This document shows, piece after piece, positions 1 through 9,679 of a stretch of 20,558 nt of DNA. Location of the stretch: the NCBI RefSeq assembly GCF_946479715.1, contig NZ_CAMLHF010000094.1, forward strand, positions 1-20,558, given 5' to 3'. Every line of letters starts with the position of its first letter. The stretch's first letter is position 1. The position numbers and the translations under genes are program-made. The stretch comes from an uncultured Pedobacter sp. Lineage in GTDB: Bacteria > Bacteroidota > Bacteroidia > Sphingobacteriales > Sphingobacteriaceae. Under the pieces are notes generated by a model. The model was not told where the DNA came from. It worked only from the letters and a program-made list of their open reading frames with translations, and ran no database searches.

Positions 1-2252
1 GGATAGCTTTCCTGCATTAAAAGATCATAAGCCACATTGTTGTGTCCAAATCTGGTCAGTACATGGCATAAATAAGGTGTACCCAAAAAGCCGGTCGTCA
101 GGTGGTTTCCATAGTCGCGGATATTAGCAACCAGGCGTTCAGCACATGGCGCCCTCAGTTCTTCGGGCAGCATGTCAAAATGAAGAGCTAATACGTAGGC
201 GGTCTGCGTTCCAGATACCAGTCGGCCGGTTGGCGTCATGTACTCCTTCACAAATGCTGCTTTGATCTCAGCAAGAAGTGCAGTGTATTTAGCTACATCA
301 TCCTGTTTACCTAATACTTTTGCCGCATTGATCAACAACTGTGTAGAATGCGCATAAAAGGTCTGTGCAATCAAATATTTATCAGTTACCGCGGCCCTGC
401 CATCATTATCATCATTCGGACGATAGAACAGCCAATCGCCAAAATGAAAACCTGAATTCCAAAGATTGTTTTTTGCAACGGATGAAATATAACCCACCCA
501 TTTCTGCATACTCTCATATTGTGTTTCTAATATCCTGCGATCTCCGTAAGCTACATACATATCCCATGGAATAATCGTAGATACATCTGCCCATCCCGCA
601 GAGGCACCATCATTTGGTCCCAATACATTTGGAATCACATGCGGAATCAAGCCATTGGGTTGTTGATCTGTTTTTACGTCTTTTAACCATTTGGTAAAAA
701 ATCCGGCAACATCCATATTATAAGCCGCAGTATTGGCAAAAGCCTGTGCATCCCCTGTCCAGCCCAAGCGTTCATCACGTTGCGGACAATCAGTTGGCAC
801 ATCTACAAAGTTTCCTTTTTGCCCCCATTGGATGTTGTGCTGCAACTGGTTCAGCATGGCATTAGAAGTTGAAAACTTGCCTGTTGTTTCCATATCCGAA
901 TACACAGCAACTGCGGTTAAATCTTCCGTTTTCAATTCTCCTGGATAGCCTTCTACCTTCACATATCTGAATCCCTGGAAAGTAAAATGAGGTTCAAAAA
1001 CCTGCTCTGTATTTTCCTTTAATATATAAGTGTCCTGCGCCTTTGCAGATCTCAGGTTTACCGTATAAAAGTTACCCTCTTTTGTAAGTACCTCTGCATG
1101 GCTCAATATGATCTTTGTTCCTGCAGCACCTTTGGCTTTAAGCATAACCCAACCCACCAGGTTTTGTCCGAAATCCACTACCGTTTCCCCTGCTGGGGTT
1201 TTGAAAACCTTAAGTGCTTTAAACTGCTCATGTTTCCTTACCGGCGGACCACTCATAGCCACCAGCTTCTCAGGGCCTTTTTCCATCGTACCAACTGCAA
1301 TCCATGCAGCATCCTCCTTAAAACCTGTATTGTTCCAGCCAGCTATTTCCATCCTCGCATCATAGATTTCGCCATCATAAATGTCCGAAGCCATGATTGG
1401 TCCGTAGGTGTATTTCCAGCTCTCATCGGTATTTATCGTTTGCTTGGTACCATCAGTGTATTCCACCTCTACCTGCATCAGCAATCCGCGAGTGTCTCCG
1501 TAAAAATTATGCTGATTTCCAAAACCGATTCGTCCTTTATACCATCCATTCCCAAGGCTTACACCCAATACATTAGCTCCACTTTTCAAAGCAGTGGTCA
1601 CATCATATACCTGATATTGCAGGTGATCTTTATAACTGGTCCATCCTGGTGCAAAATATGTATCACTTACACGCTGACCATTAATATTGGCTTCATACAA
1701 TCCTTTTGCAGTGATGTAAGCTATAGCCGATTTGACTTTCTTTTGTAAGGAGAATTCTTTTCTAAAAAGTGGGCTTCTTGCAGAACTATCTTTTCCAGCT
1801 ACAGTAATCCATTTTGCTGTCCAGTCTGCCGGAGCAATTCCCATTTGAAAGAGACCAGGTTCAGACCACGCAGATGTATTGCCGTGATTGTCTTTTACCC
1901 TAACCTGCCAATAATATCTCTTTTTTGATTGTAACTCTGATCCTGCATATTCGATTAATACGGATTGATCTCCTGTAGTAGATCCCTTCCAGACAAGATC
2001 CTTACCTGCATTTACTGAGGCCTTACTAGTGCCTACTCTAATTTCATAAGAAGATTGTAAGGTATTTTTTACTGTTGAAATGATTTTCCAGCTAAACCTG
2101 GGCTTTGGCGTTTCGATGGCCAGCGGATTTTTAAGGTGTTCAACCTTAAGGTCATTTACACTTAATTTCTGGGCAAGGGCCGTAAGGTTAACGGCAAACA
2201 AAAGCCCAAATACTGCACATTTCTGCAGCAACGTCTTAATACATGGTCTCAT
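1..2252 (-). CDS. GH78 alpha-L-rhamnosidase, C-terminus cut by window edge
   Basis: Secreted or periplasmic enzyme expected to remove terminal alpha-L-rhamnose from plant or pectic glycans. About 750 codons are readable with no stop. The protein starts with a signal peptide (residues 1-27, ending ALA before Gln28). An Ig/fibronectin-like domain with the pattern PRFSW...YEIRVG and YYWQVRV follows, then the rhamnosidase N-domain (GNGWYKGRIGF) and DFGQNLVGW at 360-368. The six-hairpin catalytic domain begins with TDCPQRDERLGWTGD, whose Asp488-Asp501 acidic cluster is the GH78 active-site signature. NIRDYGNH near 710 and GTPYLCHVLTRFGHNNVAYDL also match the family. The remaining C-terminal part lies outside the window. 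The ATG at 2252 gives a clean signal peptide. The gene lies 98 bases downstream of the GH95 gene on the same strand, with a hairpin in the gap. The family is secure; the exact substrate is not. Confidence 0.93.
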   Translation of the reverse strand, partial: MRPCIKTLLQKCAVFGLLFAVNLTALAQKLSVNDLKVEHLKNPLAIETPKPRFSWKIISTVKNTLQSSYEIRVGTSKASVNAGKDLVWKGSTTGDQSVLIEYAGSELQSKKRYYWQVRVKDNHGNTSAWSEPGLFQMGIAPADWTAKWITVAGKDSSARSPLFRKEFSLQKKVKSAIAYITAKGLYEANINGQRVSDTYFAPGWTSYKDHLQYQVYDVTTALKSGANVLGVSLGNGWYKGRIGFGNQHNFYGDTRGLLMQVEVEYTDGTKQTINTDESWKYTYGPIMASDIYDGEIYDARMEIAGWNNTGFKEDAAWIAVGTMEKGPEKLVAMSGPPVRKHEQFKALKVFKTPAGETVVDFGQNLVGWVMLKAKGAAGTKIILSHAEVLTKEGNFYTVNLRSAKAQDTYILKENTEQVFEPHFTFQGFRYVKVEGYPGELKTEDLTAVAVYSDMETTGKFSTSNAMLNQLQHNIQWGQKGNFVDVPTDCPQRDERLGWTGDAQAFANTAAYNMDVAGFFTKWLKDVKTDQQPNGLIPHVIPNVLGPNDGASAGWADVSTIIPWDMYVAYGDRRILETQYESMQKWVGYISSVAKNNLWNSGFHFGDWLFYRPNDDNDGRAAVTDKYLIAQTFYAHSTQLLINAAKVLGKQDDVAKYTALLAEIKAAFVKEYMTPTGRLVSGTQTAYVLALHFDMLPEELRAPCAERLVANIRDYGNHLTTGFLGTPYLCHVLTRFGHNNVAYDLLMQESY

Positions 2253-2260
2253 ATTTGATT

Positions 2261-2299
2261 AATAATGAGTTGCCCGGAAATCCTAAGCAACTCACTATT
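2261..2299 (-). promoter_or_regulatory. hairpin between GH95 and GH78 genes, just before the GH78 start
   Basis: The arms GAGTTGC (2267-2273) and GCAACTC (2287-2293) are perfect complements. The stem extends outward through TGAG/CTCA and, after one mismatch, AATA/TATT, giving 12 of 13 paired positions around a 13-base loop. On the minus strand it ends 8 bases before the GH78 ATG and no U-tract follows, so it is not a standard terminator. It could be an RNA processing or stability site, or a translational control element, that separates expression of the two glycosidases. The structure is visible; the role is inferred. Confidence 0.5.
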
Positions 2300-2350
2300 A
2301 TCCGCAATTAATTTGACATAAGTGTCATGCACTATCCTGTCCTTAATTAA

Positions 2351-4630
2351 TTACTGGCCTACAAAACCATAAACCTTACCGGCTACAGTTTTAAAACCAT
2401 ATTTATATCCATTTTCGTCTTTGCTATTTTTTACAGCAAAAACTGCCTTTAAAGCATTTGGAACACGAAGATTGCAGTCTCCGCCCGATAACGATTTTAC
2501 AGAGAGCTTAACGATCTTTCCATCTTTCCATTGCAGATCAGTAATTTCAAAATTACCTCTTGCACGTAGGCCTTTTACACTTCCACTAGTCCATACTTTA
2601 GGTAAAGCAGGAAGCAATTCAATTTCTGAAGTCTGACTTTGAAGTAACATCTCTGCAACACCGGCAGTATAACCAAAATTACCGTCAATTTGGAAAGGAG
2701 GGTGTGCGCAAAACAAATTTGCGTAAATTCCACCACCTTCATTATAATCAACACCAGAGCCACCCACAAGTGTAATAAAGTTCTTAAGGATCAGATAGGC
2801 ATGATCACCATCATGTAGCCTTGCCCAGAAGTTCATTTTCCAGGCCATAGACCAGCCGGTTGATGCATCGCCACGTGCAAGTAAACTTACTTTTGCAGCT
2901 TTTGTTAGTTCTGGCGTTTCAGTGGTACTGAACTGTCTGCCCGGATGTAGACCAAAAAGATGAGATGCATGTCGGTGGTTATCCTTTGGATCATCACGAT
3001 CTGTTTCCCACTCCTGTAACTGTCCCCATTTACCAATTTTTGGTTTCAATAAATGCTCACGCATATCCATTACTTTATCTCTGTATGTTTTGTCAACACC
3101 TAAAGCATCAGCAGCCTCAATGTAATTGGTAAACAGATCATACACGATTTGCTGATCGTAAGAAACACCATCTTCAGTAGGGCCATGTTCTGGCGACCAA
3201 CCCTTTGGTGCTACCAAGGTACCATCATCTCTGCGTTTCAAATAATCATCCCAAAACTCAGTGATCTCTTTTAGTATCGGGTAACCAAAGTTTTTAAGGT
3301 AGGCTTTGTCTCTTGTAAACGCGTAATGTTCCCAGATAGACTGTACATACCACGCACTACCTGGTGTGTTCCATAAAAAGCTTTCGCCACCAAAAATGTT
3401 ATTTTCCGTTTTCACAGTCCACCCACGTACCCCAGGATACTCCTTTTTGGTATTTTCCTTTTTCACTTCGCGCATACTGTTTATGTAATCCAGGTACGGA
3501 AAATGAGATTCAGAAAGATTGGTAGGCTCTGCAAGCCAATAGTTCATTTGTATATTAATGTTCGAGTGATAATCAGATCTCCATGGCGGGTTGTTACTTT
3601 CGTTCCATAAGCCTTGCAAATTGGCAGGCAAGCCACCTTTTCTTGACGAGTTGATTAACAAATATCTTCCATACTGAAAAATAAGCGCTTCCAGCTGAGG
3701 ATCTGTTGCTTTCTTATAATTAATTATCCTTTTATAAGTTGGAAGCGACAGCGTTGCTGCCGGGGTAGCACCCAGGTTTAATGAAACCCTACCAAATAAA
3801 TTCTGATAATCTTTAATGTGATTGTTTAGCAACAACTGATAGTTTTTAGTTGATGCTGCGGCCAAAATCTGTTTAACTTTAGCATCAGGAGCTTCACCCT
3901 TCCATTTCTGATCACGCTTATTGCTATAATCGGTTGCCGCAGAAAGTAAAATGGTAAATGCATCGGCCTTATTAATGTTTAATTGAGATCCACCTTTACC
4001 ATCCGATTCTATAACCGCAGATCCACCCTCCGTTTTTACCAATAAAGTAGAGCTGTATGCCATTCCATTTTCAAGTTTCCCTGCAATGGTTAACCTTGTT
4101 CCATCTACAGTAACCTTTGCATCATGAGCATCCTTAAGTTGTATAGTAGCCGAGTATCCTGCCTTTTTATTGGTAGTAAAACGCAATACCATTACCTTAT
4201 CGGGGAAACTGCAAAAGTATTCACGTTTATAGGCAACGCCATTGTCTGTGAAAGAGATTTTCTGAACAGCTTTGCTAATATCGGTTTCTCTGCGGTAATC
4301 GGCAGGAACAGCAGCCTTAGCATCTTTGTCTTTAAAATTGATATATACATCGCCAAATGCCTGATAAGCGCCTGTATTTGTCTCATCCCCGGTCCACAAA
4401 CTAATTTCATTAAATTGAATACGTTCTTGTGAGATTCCGCCAAATACCATCCCGCCAATTCTTCCATTTCCCATAGGGAAAGCTTCCGTCATCCATTCTT
4501 TGGCAGGCTTATTATCCCATAGTTTTAAGTCCTGCGTGGGTTGCACTACTTTTTTTACCTGAGCAGACAGACTAAGCTGAAATAGCAGGAAAATAAAAAG
4601 TGCATAAATTTGTTTTTTGTGTGGTTTCAT
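2351..4630 (-). CDS. GH95 alpha-L-fucosidase (or alpha-L-galactosidase)
   Basis: A 759-residue exported glycoside hydrolase. Signal peptide at 1-23 (LFQLSLSAQ). The N-terminal beta-sandwich begins with the GH95 hallmark [17 protein letters not shown] and [10 protein letters not shown] (residues 50-82). The (alpha/alpha)6 barrel contains [14 protein letters not shown], then [14 protein letters not shown] with Asn357 and Asn359, which fit the pair of active-site asparagines in the bifidobacterial 1,2-alpha-L-fucosidase AfcA. GWSPEHGP carries Glu481, the expected general acid, and QIDGNFG carries Asp649, the residue that activates the asparagine. All key residues are present, so the enzyme should be active by inversion. 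Some GH95 members prefer alpha-L-galactose, so the sugar cannot be fixed from sequence alone. The gene lies between the esterase (137 bases upstream) and the GH78 gene (98 bases downstream), which suggests joint trimming of fucose- and rhamnose-bearing side chains. Confidence 0.94.
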   Translation of the reverse strand: MKPHKKQIYALFIFLLFQLSLSAQVKKVVQPTQDLKLWDNKPAKEWMTEAFPMGNGRIGGMVFGGISQERIQFNEISLWTGDETNTGAYQAFGDVYINFKDKDAKAAVPADYRRETDISKAVQKISFTDNGVAYKREYFCSFPDKVMVLRFTTNKKAGYSATIQLKDAHDAKVTVDGTRLTIAGKLENGMAYSSTLLVKTEGGSAVIESDGKGGSQLNINKADAFTILLSAATDYSNKRDQKWKGEAPDAKVKQILAAASTKNYQLLLNNHIKDYQNLFGRVSLNLGATPAATLSLPTYKRIINYKKATDPQLEALIFQYGRYLLINSSRKGGLPANLQGLWNESNNPPWRSDYHSNINIQMNYWLAEPTNLSESHFPYLDYINSMREVKKENTKKEYPGVRGWTVKTENNIFGGESFLWNTPGSAWYVQSIWEHYAFTRDKAYLKNFGYPILKEITEFWDDYLKRRDDGTLVAPKGWSPEHGPTEDGVSYDQQIVYDLFTNYIEAADALGVDKTYRDKVMDMREHLLKPKIGKWGQLQEWETDRDDPKDNHRHASHLFGLHPGRQFSTTETPELTKAAKVSLLARGDASTGWSMAWKMNFWARLHDGDHAYLILKNFITLVGGSGVDYNEGGGIYANLFCAHPPFQIDGNFGYTAGVAEMLLQSQTSEIELLPALPKVWTSGSVKGLRARGNFEITDLQWKDGKIVKLSVKSLSGGDCNLRVPNALKAVFAVKNSKDENGYKYGFKTVAGKVYGFVGQ

Positions 4631-4767
4631 TTTGTGATATACAGGTTTGGTTAAAAAGTTTTTTCAATGATACTTAAATAAAGCACACAAAAATTCAGCA
4701 ATTCTTACATCATCTTAAGGGATTTTAACATAGAACAGGTAATGATCCCTGAGATTAGCTGTACTTT

Positions 4768-5733
4768 TTAATCACCAATCCTTTTGTAAATATACTGTCT
4801 GTCGGCATTTACAACGAGTTGCATTTTCCGTTTTTTGCCCGAGAACACAGCATCAACTGGATCGCTCTCATTTACAAAGAACTTGTCATTCGCATAGGGC
4901 TTTAGTTCAGTAGCTCCTTTTTTACGAATCATTGTAACTATCCCGGTTGTGACCGTTATCTTCAATGTATCGTTCGCAAGATCATTATAATAGGAACCCT
5001 GATAAGTATCCAGTATTTCCTGATCTACCGCAACCTTAGCGTACTTAAACTTTTTGATACCCAACATCCAGGTATACAAACTATCGGTATTGTATGCCGA
5101 AGTCCAGCTGTCGTGCCCGTCTTCCGGAAAAATAGTGAATTTAACGTCCGGATTTATAGGTTTTAGGGCGTTCACCATATCCTGACTTGCTTTAAGCGGA
5201 ACAACATTATCCTTTCCACCATGAAAAACCCAAACAGGAGTATGCCTTATTGTCCATACTTTAGAAACATCACCCCCTCCACAGATCGGTATAACTGCAG
5301 CAAACATCTGAGGATATTTCATTGCCATATCCCAACTGCCGTAACCACCCATACTTAAACCTGTTAAGTACAATCGATCTTCATCAATTCTATACTTTTT
5401 CTTAATGTCCTTCATTAAACGCATTAAATCTGTGCTTTCCCAACGTTCTCCTTCCCGCACTTGGGGCGACACCACAATAAAAGGAAACTTTTTCCCGTTG
5501 GCGATCAACTTTGGTAAACCATTTACTGCAACCTTGCTTACATCATCTCCACGTTCACCGCTTCCATGTAAAAACAATACAACAGGAAATTTTTGTTGAT
5601 CATCCTTGCTATAATTTTCCGGTAAATAAAGCAGGTACTTTAATTCGTTGGTATATTTTTCTTGAGTTTGCTGGGCAATTGCACTGCCAAACAACAAATT
5701 GAAAACAACAATGAGAGAGAATAGATGTTTCAT
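4768..5733 (-). CDS. secreted alpha/beta-hydrolase esterase with extra C-terminal domain
   Basis: A 321-residue protein of the alpha/beta-hydrolase fold, close to the feruloyl/acetyl esterase (CE1-like) and prolyl-oligopeptidase-like predicted esterases. I chose the ATG at 5733 because MKHLFSLIVVFNLLFGSAIAQ is a clean signal peptide; an in-frame ATG at 5781 adds 16 residues that spoil it. The catalytic triad is visible: Ser127 in GLSMGGYG, Asp175 in HGGKDNVVP and His207 in EDGHDSW. LFLHGSGERGDD (53-64) forms the oxyanion-hole strand region. Residues from about 240 to the end form a separate beta-rich tail (YQGSYYND...LKITV) resembling DUF3471-type lipocalin-like domains. Placed before two exo-glycosidases, it could remove acyl groups that block side chains. 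The fold and triad are certain; the substrate is unknown. Confidence 0.85.
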   Translation of the reverse strand: MKHLFSLIVVFNLLFGSAIAQQTQEKYTNELKYLLYLPENYSKDDQQKFPVVLFLHGSGERGDDVSKVAVNGLPKLIANGKKFPFIVVSPQVREGERWESTDLMRLMKDIKKKYRIDEDRLYLTGLSMGGYGSWDMAMKYPQMFAAVIPICGGGDVSKVWTIRHTPVWVFHGGKDNVVPLKASQDMVNALKPINPDVKFTIFPEDGHDSWTSAYNTDSLYTWMLGIKKFKYAKVAVDQEILDTYQGSYYNDLANDTLKITVTTGIVTMIRKKGATELKPYANDKFFVNESDPVDAVFSGKKRKMQLVVNADRQYIYKRIGD

Positions 5734-5795
5734 ACTGAACAATTTAGTAATCAGACTCTTAATATACGAGAATGTTACCACTTGAAGAAACCTAT

Positions 5796-6374
5796 CTAAA
5801 ACATTGATAACTGCTCATCTCTCGGCAAGGGTGGCTTACTTTGAAAAACAAACTCCTCAATTACCATAAACTGGCTATTACCCTCACGAACGCGAAGAAC
5901 TATTCTATCACAGCAAAATTTTAGACTTATTTTCTTGGGTATAAACAAGGTCTTAGCTACAGATAATTTTTCTGCATCTAACCTTCTACCTATTGTTAGG
6001 TGAGGATTAGAACTACTATGAGTCAACTTAACTTTCAGCCCTTTCTGAATCCTCTTCATAAGAGGCTTAAGTATAATTTCAGATTCATTGTCTGGCAATA
6101 AACAAATTACACTATTTACCCCTTTTTCAAATGCACCTACATGGTTAAATGCTAAATTCAAAGGTGATTCAGTATTACAAATATTATGTAATTGAGATTT
6201 AACAACTTCCAATTGTCTTTCAGAATCTGCATTAAATTCACAAATTGTGATATGGGCTTTTGAATTTCTACTGCCAAACCAACCAATTAAGGAGGCCAGC
6301 TCGTCCTTCAAAGCCCTCACCTCATCCATTACAGATCCAAACGGATATATCGCGACTGAATAAATCTTACTCAT
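5796..6374 (-). CDS. 2H phosphoesterase (2'-5' RNA ligase-like)
   Basis: A 192-residue cytoplasmic protein without signal peptide or membrane segment. It has the two H-x-T motifs that define the 2H phosphoesterase superfamily: His41-Ile-Thr43 in AHITICEF and His125-Leu-Thr127 in PHLTIGRRL. Length and spacing (84 residues between the histidines) fit the LigT/2'-5' RNA ligase and cyclic phosphodiesterase group. Members act on 2',3'-cyclic phosphates or 2'-5' linkages in RNA or nucleotides; which reaction this one performs cannot be told. The gene begins 17 bases after the ccsBA stop codon, so it is probably on the same transcript, though no shared biochemistry is obvious. The esterase start follows 62 bases downstream. 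Confidence 0.82.
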   Translation of the reverse strand: MSKIYSVAIYPFGSVMDEVRALKDELASLIGWFGSRNSKAHITICEFNADSERQLEVVKSQLHNICNTESPLNLAFNHVGAFEKGVNSVICLLPDNESEIILKPLMKRIQKGLKVKLTHSSSNPHLTIGRRLDAEKLSVAKTLFIPKKISLKFCCDRIVLRVREGNSQFMVIEEFVFQSKPPLPRDEQLSMF

Positions 6375-6391
6375 AACTTAAAGATATGAGA

Positions 6392-9300
6392 TTACTTCTT
6401 ACTCCTTGCCTTGTACCTTTTATAAGAAACAAATGCCAAAGCAAAAACTACCGCCAGCGTAACATACACCCACGACGGAATCGGTACAGGGTCACCCTGT
6501 GCATACGAGTGCAAACCAGTCAGGTAGTAATTAACTCCAAAGTAAGTCATGATGATACTGGAGAAACTTAACAGCGACAGCAAATTAAACAAGTACTTAC
6601 TTCTTAAGCCTGGAATTAAACGAACATGCAGCACAAACGCATAAACAATAACCGAAATAAACGCCCAGGTTTCTTTCGGGTCCCAACTCCAATAACGGCC
6701 CCAACTCTCATTAGCCCATACACCACCTAAAAACGTACCAACAGTAAGTAAAAATAAACCTACCGTTAACGACATTTCATTCACAATCGTTAGCTCAGTT
6801 ATCGAAGCTTTAACCTTTGCACTGATTTTATTGTTATCAATCACATAAAGTATCAATACAACTGTACCCATCAATGCACTTAAGCCAAAGAAACCATAAC
6901 TAGAAGTAATAATTGCTACGTGAATCATCAACCAATACGATTTCAATACAGGAACCAGCGGAGTAATCTGAGGATTCATCTGAGAACCACCATGTGCAAA
7001 ACCCATCAAAATCACAGCAATTAAACAACCCGCAGCAGGTATAAACGCATTACTGTTTCTATACATTAGTAAACCGGATAAAACACCTATCCAGCTAATA
7101 AACAATACCGCTTCATAACCATTACTCCAAGGCTCATGCCCCGAAATATACCAACGAGCTCCTAAACCAACTGCCTGTAAAGTTGCTGCAATGCCAATAA
7201 GTATTAAAACTACCTTAACCAGTGTATCAAGTGATTTAGAATTCTTAAATAGCTTCATGAAGGCAAGTGAAAGTATCACTACCCCTAGAATGGCATAAGT
7301 AATCATCAGATTCAGGAATATATTCCATGAGTTATAACTGATCTCCCATTCTACTTTCGACTGTGAAGGAACTACATTCTTACCATATTTCTGTTGCGCT
7401 TCGCCAATATCTTTCAGTGCTGCATCGGCCGAAGACCAGTTACCTGATACCTGAGCGTCGTTAACAGCTTTAACATACCGGCTAATAGCACTTGGTTTAA
7501 CGGAAATACTATCCAGGTCACTTATCGTCATAGCAATCCAGGTATTATTTGCATCACCAATAATTGGAGAAACACGTAAATACTGTCCATAAATCAATTG
7601 CTCCATAGCCTGTAACTTATCATTCAGATCAATTACATCTTTATCGTAGCTATTTTGTTCAGCAGGTTTCTTAGCAAATGCCTTTGCATAGTCGTCTTTT
7701 AATCTGAATTCAGCAGTCCCGTCCGGATTAATCTTTATCAAATTTACCATCGAAGTATAACCTTCGGGAGTAGCGCTCACAGTTTTAAGCAATTCAGGCC
7801 CACCCTTAGTATTTACTTTAATCAACGGAACGTTGATCCAGTTAAAAGGCATTGTGGAAATAGATAAGAAAAACTGGTTTGCATTTAAGGTATAAAAACG
7901 ATCCTTGCGGTGTAATTTCCTAAGGATTTCCAGTGCCATCGTATTAACCGGTTCAATCCTGCCATCAATATTTTGCACCAATAAATGGCCAAACTTATCA
8001 GCATGCGTCTCATCTATTTTAACAGACGAAGCAAATTGTACAGGATCTAAAATTTTAGTAGGTAAAAACAGTTGCGTATCATTATGCTCATGTTTATGTT
8101 CTGGTGCAGTACCATTTCCGGGCACAACATTATGCTCATTATCGTGAACCTCACCATTTTCATGAACATGAGTAGTTGCACCATCAGTACCATGCATGTC
8201 TATCTTCTGACTAAAAGCCGCACCAACAGGCAAAAAGAAAAGCAACAGCAGCAATGCTTTCGATTTAGAGATTGTTTTCAATTGCTCATTCAATTTCGAA
8301 AAATGAGTCCCTTTCCAGAATAGCGTAACAAACATGCCTAAGAAAAGTAAAATATAACCTATATAAGTAACGTTGGTGCCCAACTGATCATGATTTACAG
8401 ATAGTATCGTACCCCTTTCGTCCTCATCAAAACTTGCCTGAAAAAAGCGATAACCAGAATGATCCAATACATGGTTCATAAATATTTTATATGGTGTTTC
8501 TCCAGCCCTATCCAAAATCATTACATCAGAAGAATATGCTGCAGGACTATTACTACCCGGATATTTTTCCATTTTAAAATCTACCAATTTAAGCGAAAAT
8601 GGTGTTTGATAGATCTTAGATCCATAAGCCAACGAAATCCTCAAACCACCAACTTCACTTTGATGTTGGAAATTTGTCATCCCTTTCCCACCGTAAAACG
8701 ATACCGTATCGACGGCAGTTGGTGTTGTAATCTGTACTTTCACTAAATCCAGATCATGCTCATGAGTCCGTTTATCACCCTCAAAATAAATGATGCGACC
8801 AGGTATTGCAGGTTCAGGAACAACAAAAGCGAGCCCGCCATAAGTGTATAGACTTCTTAAATTGAAAGGTTGATCAACATTATTTCCAACAACAGGCTTT
8901 CTTTCCTGAGTAGCCATAATCATATAATTACCCTCGTAAGGAGAAGAAATCTGGAGCGCACCACTTGTATCGCTTATATTGATGGCACCAGGGGTTTCTT
9001 TGTTAAAAGAAACCAACATGTTCTGCATCAGCTGCACACCGCCAGTAGGAATATATTTATTTACACGTTTACCGTTTTCAAGTACAACAAGATGTAAGGT
9101 TGGTTTACCAGTCTCCCCCCGAACCAATGAATCCTGAGCTCTTGCATAAAAATCAACAACCTTTAGTTTAACACGCTCTCCATTGTAATCGTACTCAGAA
9201 GTAAACGTCTTTTTAAAAGGCTTTAAATACACCGGGATGCGGTTAGAAGTTAAATTGGCAGGCACATCATCATATGCCAATGCCGCATCACCTTTACCTA

Positions 9301-9679
9301 TTTGCACCTTAATAAAGGTTTTATCCGAAACAATGTCTTTACTTGTTTCGCCTTCCCGGATATGCATTGATCCCTCAAAACTTATATATCTTGTGATATA
9401 ACCACCAATAAAAATAAGCACAAATGCAAGGTGGAACACCAATAAAGGCCATTTTTTACGTTGCAAAAGTTGGTACCTTCCAATATTCCCAATAAAGTTC
9501 AATACCAGGATTAGCATAATCAATTCAAACCACCAACAGTCATAAATTAGCGCTTTGGCTACAGACGTTCCATAGTCATTTTCCACAAAAGTGGCCATTG
9601 CCATAGAAAAAGCATAAAGCAACAACATCACACCCGTGGTACGGGTTGAAAAGAGAATTTTACCTAACCTGTTAATCAT
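6392..9679 (-). CDS. ccsBA: fused cytochrome c maturation protein CcsBA (ResB-CcsA), system II
   Basis: A 1095-residue membrane protein that carries haem across the inner membrane and attaches it to CxxCH motifs. The N-terminal ResB/CcsB part (1-460) has three early membrane helices (about 14-31, 51-67, 77-95), a large periplasmic domain and a fourth helix near 437-455. Residues 473-490 form another hydrophobic segment ending AAFSQ, followed by a His-rich stretch (eight His in 496-532) and a periplasmic region with QNIDGRIEPVNTMALEIL. The CcsA part (about 785-1085) shows GARWYISGHEPWSNGYE, His920 in HVAIITSSYGFFG, the haem-binding WWD motif WGRYWSWDPKETW (993-1005) and His1056 in GLHSYAQG. 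The fused form is usual in Bacteroidota. The gene is 154 bases downstream of the L,D-transpeptidase gene. It could mature the CxxCH protein encoded at 14951-17557. Confidence 0.93.
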   Translation of the reverse strand: MINRLGKILFSTRTTGVMLLLYAFSMAMATFVENDYGTSVAKALIYDCWWFELIMLILVLNFIGNIGRYQLLQRKKWPLLVFHLAFVLIFIGGYITRYISFEGSMHIREGETSKDIVSDKTFIKVQIGKGDAALAYDDVPANLTSNRIPVYLKPFKKTFTSEYDYNGERVKLKVVDFYARAQDSLVRGETGKPTLHLVVLENGKRVNKYIPTGGVQLMQNMLVSFNKETPGAINISDTSGALQISSPYEGNYMIMATQERKPVVGNNVDQPFNLRSLYTYGGLAFVVPEPAIPGRIIYFEGDKRTHEHDLDLVKVQITTPTAVDTVSFYGGKGMTNFQHQSEVGGLRISLAYGSKIYQTPFSLKLVDFKMEKYPGSNSPAAYSSDVMILDRAGETPYKIFMNHVLDHSGYRFFQASFDEDERGTILSVNHDQLGTNVTYIGYILLFLGMFVTLFWKGTHFSKLNEQLKTISKSKALLLLLFFLPVGAAFSQKIDMHGTDGATTHVHENGEVHDNEHNVVPGNGTAPEHKHEHNDTQLFLPTKILDPVQFASSVKIDETHADKFGHLLVQNIDGRIEPVNTMALEILRKLHRKDRFYTLNANQFFLSISTMPFNWINVPLIKVNTKGGPELLKTVSATPEGYTSMVNLIKINPDGTAEFRLKDDYAKAFAKKPAEQNSYDKDVIDLNDKLQAMEQLIYGQYLRVSPIIGDANNTWIAMTISDLDSISVKPSAISRYVKAVNDAQVSGNWSSADAALKDIGEAQQKYGKNVVPSQSKVEWEISYNSWNIFLNLMITYAILGVVILSLAFMKLFKNSKSLDTLVKVVLILIGIAATLQAVGLGARWYISGHEPWSNGYEAVLFISWIGVLSGLLMYRNSNAFIPAAGCLIAVILMGFAHGGSQMNPQITPLVPVLKSYWLMIHVAIITSSYGFFGLSALMGTVVLILYVIDNNKISAKVKASITELTIVNEMSLTVGLFLLTVGTFLGGVWANESWGRYWSWDPKETWAFISVIVYAFVLHVRLIPGLRSKYLFNLLSLLSFSSIIMTYFGVNYYLTGLHSYAQGDPVPIPSWVYVTLAVVFALAFVSYKRYKARSKK

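Noticed and set aside
1098..1748. 216-residue open frame on the plus strand
   Set aside because: It lies antisense within the well-supported GH78 gene, has low-complexity unnatural composition and no recognisable domain.
4718..4750. AGGGAT/ATCCCT inverted repeat between the esterase and GH95 genes
   Set aside because: Six-base arms with a 21-base loop and no T-tract; consistent with chance.
5734..5781. Earlier ATG for the esterase
   Set aside because: It adds 16 residues before a complete signal peptide; the ATG at 5733 is more plausible.
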